From NCBI GenBank assembly GCA_002917075.1, contig NTMA01000114.1:61279-125278 (forward strand): 64,000 bases of DNA, written 5' to 3'. The notes under the pieces were generated by a model. The model had not been told where the DNA came from and did not search any database. It was given only the letters and a program-made list of their open reading frames with translations. The stretch comes from Hawksworthiomyces lignivorus. Lineage: Eukaryota; Ascomycota; Sordariomycetes; Ophiostomatales; Ophiostomataceae. Numbering within the stretch: the first letter of the stretch is position 1; every line of letters begins with the position of its first letter. The translations under genes were made by a program, and so were the position numbers. Of the stretch, positions 22,554 to 33,248 are shown one piece after another.

Positions 22554-25500
22554 TTACGCCATGATGCCCTCATCTCCTTCACCATCGCTCATGCTCCCGT
22601 AACCCGTATCGTTTTCCATGCCGACAACGCTGCGCGTCACGGTAAGACAGCGGTGAACCATGCATTGGCGGATTCTCGCATCTAGGCCGCCGTGGTCTCC
22701 AGCGGGGCCGCCGATCCAGACACGAAGCGAGCCTGCCAGCTGCTCTAGCGAAAGAGCACATGCCTCGGCAGCCGCTTTGTGTGCATGCAGTGCCAGCATC
22801 AGTCGGTATGCGGCGGTACAGGCCAACAGGGACCCTTCGTTTTGTGCACCTGGGAGCGCATCATCTACAGAAGCGAGCACCTCTTGCGGAAGCACGGAGA
22901 AGCGCTGCAGGTGCGCCATTGCCATGGCACAGCGAAGCGCCATTAGGGCTTCCTGGTCAGGCTCGACAGACGTGAGCGGAGAATCAATCAGAGGAGGCAG
23001 AACGTGGCTATATTGCGGGTGCTTGTCCGGGTTCTCGCTCGGCTGGAGAGCCTGCAGAGCCACGGCAATGCTAGCGCCGCGCTTGTCGTCTACGAGTACG
23101 GCACGGGCGACTAGGGCGCGGACTTGGGCGTGTGAGCCAATTGGGGCAACGCGTGCGGCAAGGTCGAGCTCGTTGTTAATAGTACCAGCCAGGTCTGTTT
23201 GTGTTTCTTGGCTTTCCGTCAGAGCCGCTAGACTAGTCGTAAGAACACGATGCACGAGAAGGCTGGAGAACCATGCGGCGACAGCATCCATCGGCGAACG
23301 GACGGCTGGGTCCTCTACCACAGCATTCATGCCATCCACGTCGACGATGTCGGCGGGGACGTCAAATGTTGTTGGCTGGTTGAAGGCCAGATTGTAAGCT
23401 CTCTGAATCACATCGTCGTTTAGCACATCATCGCAGTCCTGCGCAAGCAGGGCGGCGAGGTGGCTCGGTAATTCATCGTCAGCCTGCAGCGACGGCGCAC
23501 TGACGGCGCTGCCGCTGCTACCACGTCGGCACAGCTGCATGGCCAGAGTGTTCTGCTCGCGGGCAGCGTTCCACTTAGTGCGCGCCCAGGAGGCCGCAAT
23601 TGTGTCGAGCAGAGTGTTCTTTCCAAGCTGGCGCATAAGCACACGGATGTGGAGGGCGTTGAGCATCAGACGAAGAGGCGTGTCAGGCAGGGTGCTGGAT
23701 GCGAGCAACGTCAACGTCAGGCGGCTTTCGTTGATCTCAACATCGCCTCCTGCAAGCTGGGCATCTAGGGCAATATTCCAAGCCTTAACACGGGCGATTT
23801 CCTGCTCCTCTGTCTGGCCGGTAAGCATCTGATAGCCATGGATGCCACATGCATTGCGGAGGCTCAGTTTCATTGTCTTGAGGATAAGAGCCGCCGCTTC
23901 GAGGAAAAAGTTGTGCCGTGGGACCCAGACTGTCTGGATTGCCGTCAGCCAGGCTTGGCGGCGGATGTGAATGGGCGACGCCAGCGAGGGGGCAGCCTGG
24001 GGAGACGAGCTGAGCTGCTGTGCTTTTGTCTGCTTCGGCTTTGCGGGTCTAGAGAGGGACGGGACAAATGCCCACAACAAGAGACCGAAGAGAACAAGAA
24101 GTTTCAGGGTGGAAATGATCTGAGCTGTGGAGACGTAGTAGCCTCCGAGACTGATATGGGAAGCTGTTGGTAAGAGTGGGCGGAGAAGCTGCAGTGGTAG
24201 ACCGAACAAGCCACGGCCCTCGGTATTTTCCGGATCGATCTCTTGTTCGCGGGCAGCCTCGAGGATCATCAAGCCAGCCAGCGAGCCTACCATCATCTTA
24301 CCGAGATAGGGGGCAGCATTTTGCCAGCGATTCTGCTGCAGCTGCTGTTGCTGCTGGATTTGCTGCTGGCGGATGACGGCGGGTGATGCCTGGAAGGGTT
24401 GTTGTGGAACGGGATATGGGCGGCCAGTAGCAGCTTGGGCCTGGAGGATGCGCTTCATTTCCTCCGGGACGGGAATCATGCCCTGGGCGTCAGCGCCTCT
24501 TGTTGTTGACACCATGGGTGAGCTACCCATGAAGGCAGCAGCCATGGCGGCATCAGGTGGATTTGCTCCAAACTGCATAGCAATTGGTGAAGGCTGGGTC
24601 ATTGGACTCATGGGGTTCGTGCTGAGGGCTCCGTGCATAAACAGCTTTTCGAATGCTGCTATCCGTTGCTGCATCTGGCTGTTTTCGTCTTGGAGACGCG
24701 TGTTCCGCTTCTCCAGATGCCGGATATACTCCGTCGCTTTGCTCAAGACCTATTGGTGTTAGAAAGAAGATGACACGATTTAAAAAAAAAAAAATTCAGG
24801 AAGAAGCGTACAGTTGCCTTGTTTAACTTGTGTGCTGGGGTGAGGCCGTGTAGCTCCTCGCGGTCCTCTGTCGTGTCTTCGCCACGGGCACTCTTCGACA
24901 TGATGCGCAAGCTAGGAACACTGTCGCGCAGCGCGGAGATCTTGTCGTTTAGGTTTGTGCGGTACCGCTTTTCAATCATGTTGTGTGCGGTCTTCTTGAT
25001 GGGCTGGGGAACATCGTCGTCATCGTCATCGTCGTCGTCTTCCTCGTCGGCAGACGACTTGCGCTTGCGGCCGTTCAGCTTAGGGTCGTTGGCATCGGGC
25101 GACGAGGGACCGTCACCTGGGCTCGACTGGGGACTCGGCTCGCTCTTGGGCGAGTGGTATTGCAGATGGGCAGGCATGGCGATTTGTTTGAGCGCCTCCT
25201 GCTGAGCCGGCGTGAGGGAGCTGAGTACTTCGGGTGAGAGATTGGGTCGGATGTGGCCTTGTGCCAGGAATGCGACGGCAGGTTGTTGTTGTAGGAAATT
25301 CTGTTGCTGCTGCAGCCGGAAGAGAAGCTCTTGCTGTTGTTGGTATGTTTGTGCGTCCTCCGAGTCTGGCTGCTCCTGCTGCTGCTGTCGCAGTTGTTGT
25401 TGCAGCTGCTGCGGATCAATCCGTGGGCGCTGGGGTAAACTGCCGGTAAACTGTGGTACGGCGCCAAGCGGCCACTGCTGGGCAAACTGAAATTGAGGGT

Positions 25501-26116
25501 TGAAAAAGCCAGGGAAGGCGTTCGGAAGCAGATTCTCAGAACCTGTTGGAAGGCCTTGGTAGAAGGCCCAATTGGGGTCCTGCGGGAAGAAAGGGACGGC
25601 GGGTGAAGGGCCGGTGGCGGATGCGGTAGCCGGAGTCGAGGCGATGGATGATGGATCAACACTGCCGGTGTTGAGGTTGGGTGTGGTGCTGGTGGTGATG
25701 CTGGAGTTGTTGTTTGCGCCGCTGAGGCTGTCGCTGTTGACGGCGGCGTCGGTGCGGAAACTGCCGGCGTCGATGCTCCTGTTCTTGGGCTTGCTGTCGT
25801 TGCTGCTCTTGCTGCGACTGCCGATCTTTTCCCTGTTTTCGCGGTGCTTAAGGTTGGTGGTGCTGCTGACGGTGTCGCTGGCTCCGCTGCTGAAGCTGTC
25901 GCTCTTAATATCAACGCCGGCTGGAACACCAGCGGCAGCTGCAGTGGCGTTATCGTTGTTGTCGTCTGAAGTAAGCTGCTGCTGCAGGGCGTGTTGGTTG
26001 ATGTCAGCTGGGAAAATACCAAGCAGGCCGTCGTTGCTGGCAGTGCTCCCACCAACAGAGACATCGTAAGACCCGAGACCCGCAAAGGCAGGGTTGTCCT
26101 CCCTCTGATGGGCCAT
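22554..26116 (-). CDS. srbA: Sterol regulatory element-binding protein (SREBP/SrbA-type bHLH, membrane-bound)
   Basis: Predicted exons are 26116-24812 and 24749-22554, giving about 1166 aa. The 62-nt intron has a GTACGC donor and a CTAAC branch site and falls inside the bHLH-zipper. The start at 26116 lies in a good context (GCCATGGCC). The first ~365 residues are Ser/Thr/Asn-rich, then poly-Gln-rich, as expected of an activation region. An acidic stretch precedes the bHLH (about 371-480) with HNMIEKRYRTNLNDKI. The Tyr in KRYR is the residue diagnostic of SREBPs. Hydrophobic segments near residues 585-605 and 645-665 are candidate transmembrane helices. The C-terminal part (ACGIHGYQMLTGQ onward) matches DUF2014, found in fungal SREBPs. 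In Aspergillus and Cryptococcus relatives, cleavage under low sterol or hypoxia releases the N-terminus to activate ergosterol and iron genes (family knowledge). Confidence 0.94.
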
Positions 26117-29100
26117 GGCACAACACAGTCTTTGTTGCCCTTTGTTGCTCAACTCTCAGGGCTTGCCTGCACTCTGTTGCACTATGTTGCGCCCAAACCG
26201 GGCTCTACCGCAGTCTGTCGTCTGCTTCCTGCGGCGTCTCCTGTCTCTAGGCCCGCCGCCTTAGGGGGGGGAGACAGTTCTGGCTGGAGTTGCGCCTCGT
26301 CTTTTACTACGCAATAGCCGCCTGGTTCGACTGGTTTTTGTCGAAAATGGCCTGACCTGACATCAAGAGGGTCTGTTTTTCCCCGTTCGACTGTCTCCGA
26401 CACTGCTGGCGAGCGTGGGAGAGGGGGGGGGGTGTGGGTGTGAGAGCAGAGGTGGTGCGAGTTTTCCTGTGGCGTAGGATTAGGAGCCGCGACAGAAGGG
26501 GGAGAGGAATAATGGCCCCCCCCTTGCTGTTAGTGCAAAGGCTGCAACAGACGGCAAGGTGGCTAACAAAAGCGGTCGACCCGGTGAGCACGAAGAAGGG
26601 GCGGGTTCATTTGAAAAGTCAGCAAAGGGAGCCCTGGGAGGCGTTTGACGTCTCCTTTTTGCGGAGACGGATGGGCTTCTAGACGTGGGAGCGCTGGGTC
26701 GTTAGACGACAGGAAAGTAAAATTCGATAGGCAGGGGGAGCGAAAAGAGAGGGAAAAAGCAATCAGAATCGTACGAGGAAGAAATGGGCAATATCGACAA
26801 AATGTGCGGGAATTGCAGAGAATGGCAGAAAATAGCTGGAATGGCCAGAGGAGCAATGGTTGGGGAGAGGGCCAAGTGTTATAGCACGATCAGCCCACTG
26901 TTTCGATGAATCGTTCCATGTTCTGCCTGTTATGCACCGAGTTTTCGCGTGGGCCAAGGCATCTACCGCTAGGACCCAAAGAAGGCAAGTACGGCTCAGA
27001 CTGGCGGTGGAATGGGGGCTTGGGGGAAGGTGAGAGCGAGGAGTAGCGAGAGAGGGGCAAGTTTTTTTTTTTTTTGGCTGCCACAGGAGGAAAGAGGCCG
27101 TGTGCACAGGGTTCGCACAGTGCCGTGCTGCAGGTGATATCCGACGGGGTCTGCGCATTTCCCGAGGAGCACATCGCGAGGCAATCGTACTATGCACCTA
27201 GGAGAAGAATATTACATGTGCGATGGAAGAGCAGGCGGTCAATATTAGAAGACATTGGAGGATCTGCGAACAGGCAAAAATAGGAGATTTCCGTATATGA
27301 TATCTGCAAAAAAGGGGTCTTTTGGATGCCGGGAACAAAGCTACGAGCAGTTTTCTGTCAGTTTTTCTATCAGCTTTCTATCTGTCCAGCACGGCACTAG
27401 CTATGCGGAGAAGATTGCTCTTGCCGTCCATTTGCTTGTCGGCCGAAGATGACCGTGTTGTGAGTGCTTTCTTTTCGCTGCTCCGCTCTTGCCTTATCTA
27501 CATAAGGAGTGTAGTACACGTCGTACAGAGGGGAGATAGGCTCACGTCGTGCGGAGAGTCAAGAGTCTATGACGACGTAGATTGCTTTCTTTTTCACCTC
27601 CGTCACTTTTCGCTTTTTCTCAGAGCACCCTAGGTGAAGCACGTGGATGTACTTGCTTTTTTTGTACTGCCAGACGAGGAAATACTGTAACCCTACCGAC
27701 TTTATTGAAAACTAGGAAACTCGGCAATATGCCTAATATGCTCTTCCCTTCCCCAGCTAGTGTCCATAAAATAACAAATGTGTATACTCCGTACTCGTAT
27801 ACTCGTACGAACCCGCAAGAATGCTCGGTGGATCTGACCCGCAATCCACTCCAGCACGATGCTGAACTGTTTCAATGTACGACGCGTATGCCACATAACA
27901 CATACAAGGAAAAATGGAACAAGACGCGGCAGAGAGAAGGCAAATGGCAAGCTCACTGCGGAGCCCTCCGTGCGGAAGACACGATCGAAGCTTGTGAAAA
28001 CAGGATAGGATGTTTTGCAATACAACCCTTGCATAGCGCAGAGAAACGAGAGGTAAGGCAACGAGGCCAGAGACGAAAATGCAAAAAGGAAACCTGGCGT
28101 CTGAGGACAAAGCAATCGGCGATGCAGCGATAGCCCAGCCCAAAGCGAATAACGGCCGTGGGCCATGGCAAAGACGGTTTGACAAAACTTCCTGATACTT
28201 TTTGTCTCAAAAAGCTGCATTGGATTTTTCAGATGTGCATACATATGTGTACGTGTGTGCTTTAGCGCGCTTATTCTATTATTCTCTTGGCGAAAGACGT
28301 AGTTGCAAAGTACTTCGCCGAATACCTTCTAAGAGCGGAATAAGAAACGCACCGCTGCACAAGATGCATTTATTGGTGCCAGACTTGTCTGCTTTAGGCC
28401 ACGTACCGGCAGCAAAAACGGGACGAAAAGCCACTGAACAGCAGAAACCGTTGAAAGCAACCCAAGTTTTTTGCTTATCGAATTTTTCCGGAGAAATCGG
28501 AATTGTAGAAATATCCATACAGCGCATATGCTTCGGGCGTACAGTGCGAATCACTTGCGAAGGAAATGCACCTGCGGGGGTTGCTTCATTTGATCCCCTA
28601 GTGTCGTGATAGCAGCATCGGCGAACTTACAGTCTGTACCCTATATTGCTTATCATTCCCTGGACTTCGAAATAAGGCAAGAATGTCTTCGATGCCCCCC
28701 CAAATTTGCTCTTACAATGCACGTTCCGTACCAGAGGGACAGCTAGAATGCGCATTGTTTCAGACCCGGGGATCCGAAACAGGCCCAATTCGCTGGTGAA
28801 ATGTATACATATCACTGGGAGCGGCGACTTTCAGAAAGAGCCCATATTATTTTCGTCGACATTAAATTCAATTCATTTTCAACTCTCTAAAACGAAAGCA
28901 ATCTCAAAGGTAAAGAAAAACAAGAACATGAGCCGTGGGTACATTGCTTGGTCGTTGAGAAACGGCCGAAAACAAGATGGTATTCTATTGGAGAGAGGAA
29001 AGAGACAAAGGAAAACAAAAAGGTAGGGGAACAAGAAGATACGCAAAGCAGATCGGAGTTGCAAAAGCAACACCCAGCAGCTGGAAAATATATAAATAAA

Positions 29101-29167
29101 AAGAAAAGTTGCACACTACGAGGAGAGAGGCATCCCCCTTGCCCCTCTCCTTCTCTTATCCCACAGA
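26117..29167. other. 3-kb region upstream of the SREBP gene
   Basis: No gene supported; open frames in it are short and without motifs. Because the next gene (29168-30982) also runs on the minus strand, all of this DNA lies 5' of the SREBP gene and 3' of that gene. It could hold a long promoter and leader. Confidence 0.5.
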
Positions 29168-30982
29168 TTACCACGTCTCGTCGGTGCTCTTCACCATCTC
29201 CATCGTCGGCGTCTTGGGCTCCAACCGCCTCATCCGCTTCCGGTCCGCCTTGGTCACCAGACTAGGTGTGATGGGCACCACAGGTGAGAACGGCTGGTAT
29301 GGCGAGTAAGGGACAGGCGCGCCGGTCCACGGGGTCTGTGCACCAGGCGACATCGGCATGGTCCGCTCGAACACAGTCTGCTTGGTCTGGGCGTGCGTGG
29401 CATAGGACGGCGACGTGATGGACGGCTCGTACGCCCGCAGCGGCAGGGCGCCGCCTGTGCGCAGCGCCGTGGGCGCGTTGGCCCGCGAGAAGCCGCCAGT
29501 CGTCCGCGGTGACGACGGAAGCGACCCGGGGAAGCCGCCGGCGCGAGGAGAGGCCGGCAGCGAAGGGAACCGGTTGACACCGGGCTTCGGCGACGACGGC
29601 AGTCCGACGAGCGGCGCCTGCGAGTCGGCCGAGATGGCCGACACCGGGTCGGGCTCGTTGTTGGACGTCACTGTCGACGTGTTGCGGTTGTGCTGCTGCT
29701 GGCCGGGCAGGTTCGTCGTCACCAGAGAGGCGCCGATGCGCTCGTCGATGCTGAGTGTGCTCATCGGCGACGTGTCCGGCGTCAGCGGCGCGCCGATTGG
29801 CACGACTGCGGTGGCCCGCTGCTGCTGCTGTTGCACCTGCGCCTGCGCCTGCGCCTGCAGCTGCAGCTGCTGCAGCTTCATCTGCTGCAGCTGGTCCACG
29901 GGCACCGGCGGCGGCGCTGGTGGCGCATAGTAGCGCGGTGCAATGGTGTTCATCTCCTCGCCGTCTGGGCCGCGCGGGAACGTGCCCGACATCGGCGTCA
30001 TGATGGGCGACGAGATGTTCATGCCCTGCATCTTCTTCTTGCGCGGCGACTTGAGCGCCGACAGGATCGACGCCGTCCGCGACGTCCGCTCGGGCCGATC
30101 CTCTTTGTTGCTGCTGGCGCCCAGGTTCAGCGTCAGACCCGCCGGCTTGCTCTTCTCCTTGCGGAGAAGCGTCGACGTCGACGTGTTGGACTGGTTCTTC
30201 TGGTGCCCGCCATAGGCGCTGGCCTGGTCGCTGACGTTGGCGCTGCTGTTGGCCTGGGCGCCGATCAGGTTCCTGCGGCTGCTGTTGGAGATCGGGCTGA
30301 TCGGCGGCGGCGGGTCTTCCAGCACGATGCCGTTCGCCTTAGCCTCCTCCTGCTCCATCACGTACTTGTACATCTCTTCTAGCTGTGCTTGCGCCATCTC
30401 TCTGTCTTCGGACACAATGTCTTGGTCCACAGATGGATCTACGCCCGGATAGCGGAAGGAAGAGGCGTTTGAAGGAGAGAAGTACGGGTTGTGGTTGCTG
30501 GTCGGGCTGACGACCGACGGATACGAAAAGTTGTTGTTGAGGGGGGTCTTGACGGCAAACGGAACAACGCTGTCCTGGAGCTGAAGCGTCTGCGGGAACG
30601 GGTTAAAGGTTGCTGCTGCTTTCTGGTAGTACTCGAACTCTTCACCGGATTCCAGGTGCTCCCGTCTCCGCTTGGCGAGGGCGAGGAGCGTAAAGGCGAT
30701 GATGACCAGGCAGAGAGCGTAGGCGCCGACGATGCCACCGATCTGTGCCGGAAGGTAGGCCGGGTTGGTCAGAGGTTTTATGACGCGGGCCACAAGGTGA
30801 GAAGTTGTGTCGTCGACGGAGGCAGCCGCCGGGCTTCGGGCAGTGTGCAAAAGACTGTTGCTTCCTTTGTTGATTAGAGAGCGAGCGACGTCAACGCCGC
30901 GAGAATCGATCACAGAGGCTAAAGCGATAGCGAGAGAAGAAGAGAAGAATAAGACAGCCGGGTTGTGAATACCCGTTCGCAT
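29168..30982 (-). CDS. Single-pass membrane protein of unknown function, Pro/Ser/Gln-rich cytoplasmic tail
   Basis: An uninterrupted frame of 604 aa. Residues 1-23 look like a signal peptide (MRTGIHNPAVLFFSSSLAIALAS). A short extracytoplasmic part follows, then one transmembrane helix at about 83-105 (IGGIVGAYALCLVIIAFTLL) with a basic stop-transfer sequence (AKRRREH). The remaining ~490 residues are predicted to be cytoplasmic and disordered, with a Gln-rich stretch, KSPRKKKM-like basic patches and repeated FPSLPASPR/GSLPSSPR segments. The extreme C-terminus (RMRRLEPKTPTMEMVKSTDETW region) has the look of a conserved linear motif. The topology resembles a cell-surface sensor or adaptor, but I do not recognise a named family. 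Many SP/TP sites suggest phosphorylation. The frame is long and GC-biased, so it is very likely real. Confidence 0.85.
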   Translation of the reverse strand: MRTGIHNPAVLFFSSSLAIALASVIDSRGVDVARSLINKGSNSLLHTARSPAAASVDDTTSHLVARVIKPLTNPAYLPAQIGGIVGAYALCLVIIAFTLLALAKRRREHLESGEEFEYYQKAAATFNPFPQTLQLQDSVVPFAVKTPLNNNFSYPSVVSPTSNHNPYFSPSNASSFRYPGVDPSVDQDIVSEDREMAQAQLEEMYKYVMEQEEAKANGIVLEDPPPPISPISNSSRRNLIGAQANSSANVSDQASAYGGHQKNQSNTSTSTLLRKEKSKPAGLTLNLGASSNKEDRPERTSRTASILSALKSPRKKKMQGMNISSPIMTPMSGTFPRGPDGEEMNTIAPRYYAPPAPPPVPVDQLQQMKLQQLQLQAQAQAQVQQQQQRATAVVPIGAPLTPDTSPMSTLSIDERIGASLVTTNLPGQQQHNRNTSTVTSNNEPDPVSAISADSQAPLVGLPSSPKPGVNRFPSLPASPRAGGFPGSLPSSPRTTGGFSRANAPTALRTGGALPLRAYEPSITSPSYATHAQTKQTVFERTMPMSPGAQTPWTGAPVPYSPYQPFSPVVPITPSLVTKADRKRMRRLEPKTPTMEMVKSTDETW

Positions 30983-33248
30983 GTTGGGATTGTGCTCGAG
31001 GGGGAAGGGGGGAGGGGTTTATATTACAAAAAAGAAACAAAAGGCTTTTTTTTTAATCTCTGGCTTTTTGCCGTTCTGGTCCTATTATGAAGATCGCCTC
31101 ATCCCAGAATGTAAACTTTGAGACGCATTATGCGGCACGATGTGTGTTATACCAAGGCAAGAGAACCAGAAGAGCAGGGGCGAGAGAAGAAGGGGAAAGG
31201 AGACGAAAGAGAAACCACAAGGGGAGAGGCAAGAAGAGGAAAACAAAAGAGGAGAAAATGCAGGAGGAAAACAGAGACAACCTGGGAGTATATACATCGC
31301 AGCGGCTGGTGATACTCGAGAACGTTTTGGTTCGGCCATTCTGGCCCACTGCATTGCTCACCATGGCAGTCACCGCCAGCCAATACGGACACAACAAGCA
31401 CAGCAGAAGCGGCGCTCGACTACGAAAGAACCTTGTCCACCTCAAAAAGAGGCATTGGACTGGGCTCGTGTGATAGAAGACGAAGAGCGGATGGGGGATA
31501 GACCCGGCAGGCGAAAGCGCCCAGCCCGCTCGAATGGACCTCTTGCAGCGTCTTCAAGTGTGCTTCCTCATCACGACTTGCATCGACAGCGGGAGGTGCA
31601 GTTGCCGCTGCGTGCTGCCATTGGCTGCAGACCCTGTTCATGGCAGCCAGCTGTAAGCGCCGACCTCTGTGCACTACCGCTGCTATTGGCTGGTTGCTTA
31701 GGCGGTATCCACCCAACCAGATTCCCCGCTACAAATGTATATTTCGTGCTGCTGGTTCCGTCCAAGATGAATGCTCCCTTTGCTCCTTTCGATGCATTTT
31801 TTTTCTGATTTGCCTCTTCCGTCCTTTCTTTCAGGACGATCAATGAGAGACTTGTCCCCCCCTCCTTTTCAACATGTTCCTTGATTTTTTGGTCTTCCGG
31901 CGCTCCCTCCCTTGCCCGGCGCGGCCCCTGTCCTAGTGCAGATGGTTGGTCCTTGTGCTGCAAAATGCTATGTTGCGCCCTAAAAATAGCGGCTCGTCGT
32001 CCTTGATCTTCATGAGATGACCTGCTTCTTGACCTATGGCGGTTTCCTTCTTTTCTTTCTGTTTGCTGTGTCGCCTTCTCTATGGCAGACACATGGAAAG
32101 AGGACTGCCGTGACTGCCCCTTGCATACGCAGTGTCGCCGTGATCCTCTTCGGTATTTCCTCGCCATGCCCGCCATCCCGCTGTCATCGAGCGAAGCCTT
32201 TCAAAAAGAAGTCGTCTGAATGCGTCGAAGTTCCATCACAACGTCCGCCGACCTGGTTGGGCACAATAGTAGTTTATTCTCTGTAGTGGTGGGGGCTAAA
32301 AAGTCAATTGTTTCCCATCACAGGCGTGTTTCGCTGATCACAGCCTAACGGGCCTGCATGTGACGAGGTGGACGTGCTGTGGAGAAGAACGCAACTGTCC
32401 GCAATAAAAATGAGCAATTACCGGCGCACAGACAGAATTGATGTGATATCTACTGTAATATGTGCTTACAGCGCCGCGAGATCGCCATATCATGCTCTCT
32501 CTTCGCTGACAGGGGGAGCCCCTCATTGGGAGTCGAAAAATTGGTTCTTCTGTGAGAAGCAATATGAGGAAAGAAATAAGAGATAATTCGGCCCTTCATG
32601 CGTTGGTCCATCCAAGAAGCGGAAAAGCCGTCACTTGCCACGGGCGAGCTATCTTCTGCAATCACATCGCATCAAAGTGACCGGGTCTTCTTGGGGCATA
32701 AAAGATAACGACAGAAATCACCAACTACGCCGCCTACAGAGCAGATCACTCTTCAAGCGCCTGCTACTTCCTCTTCGTCACAGAAACTTTATGCTAAATC
32801 TTACCACTTTCACCCCGAAACAACCGGTTGATTGGTAGGATGAAGGAAGAAACAGCGGCGGATTGGTGTTGGGCAGTGACAGATGTTTGAAACGAAACGC
32901 CGGATTCTGTCAAAACTGCCCATGGGAAGAACAGATACGCGAGGGCGCTGCAGGAAAGCACACCCTTCCGAGCCGAGAACACAGACATTCTGGATGGCGA
33001 GAGACATGAGGAGGTACGGACTTGCTTGACTACCAGTCTAACGGTTAAGCGTACTCTGAGGGGCAGTTTTGTGTCAAAATGCCTGCAACCCTTACATAAT
33101 ATTTTACTGCACGTGGTCCAGACCAAGGCACGTGATACCGTGACATCGCCGTATTTTGTTAGACGTAGGCAAGACGCGCCTTGGGCGTTCGTGAACTGAG
33201 CGCGGTGTATGTTCTGCTCTTCAGCAAAAGAGAAGTTATCTTGTCAAG
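30983..33248. other. Divergent intergenic region between the membrane-protein gene and SRS2
   Basis: This 2.3-kb region is shared upstream DNA of two divergent genes. A minus-strand frame of about 200 residues at 31571-32176 has no motif and unusual composition and was not accepted. No other gene is supported. Confidence 0.5.

Noticed and set aside
26117..26152. Twelve-codon upstream extension of the SREBP frame
   Set aside because: It begins with TTG, not ATG; the ATG at 26116 sits in a strong GCCATGGCC context.
31571..32176. Minus-strand open frame of about 200 residues upstream of SRS2
   Set aside because: No recognisable motif, Ser/Arg/Gln-rich mixed composition, low GC bias at third positions by eye and no splice partner; treated as chance.
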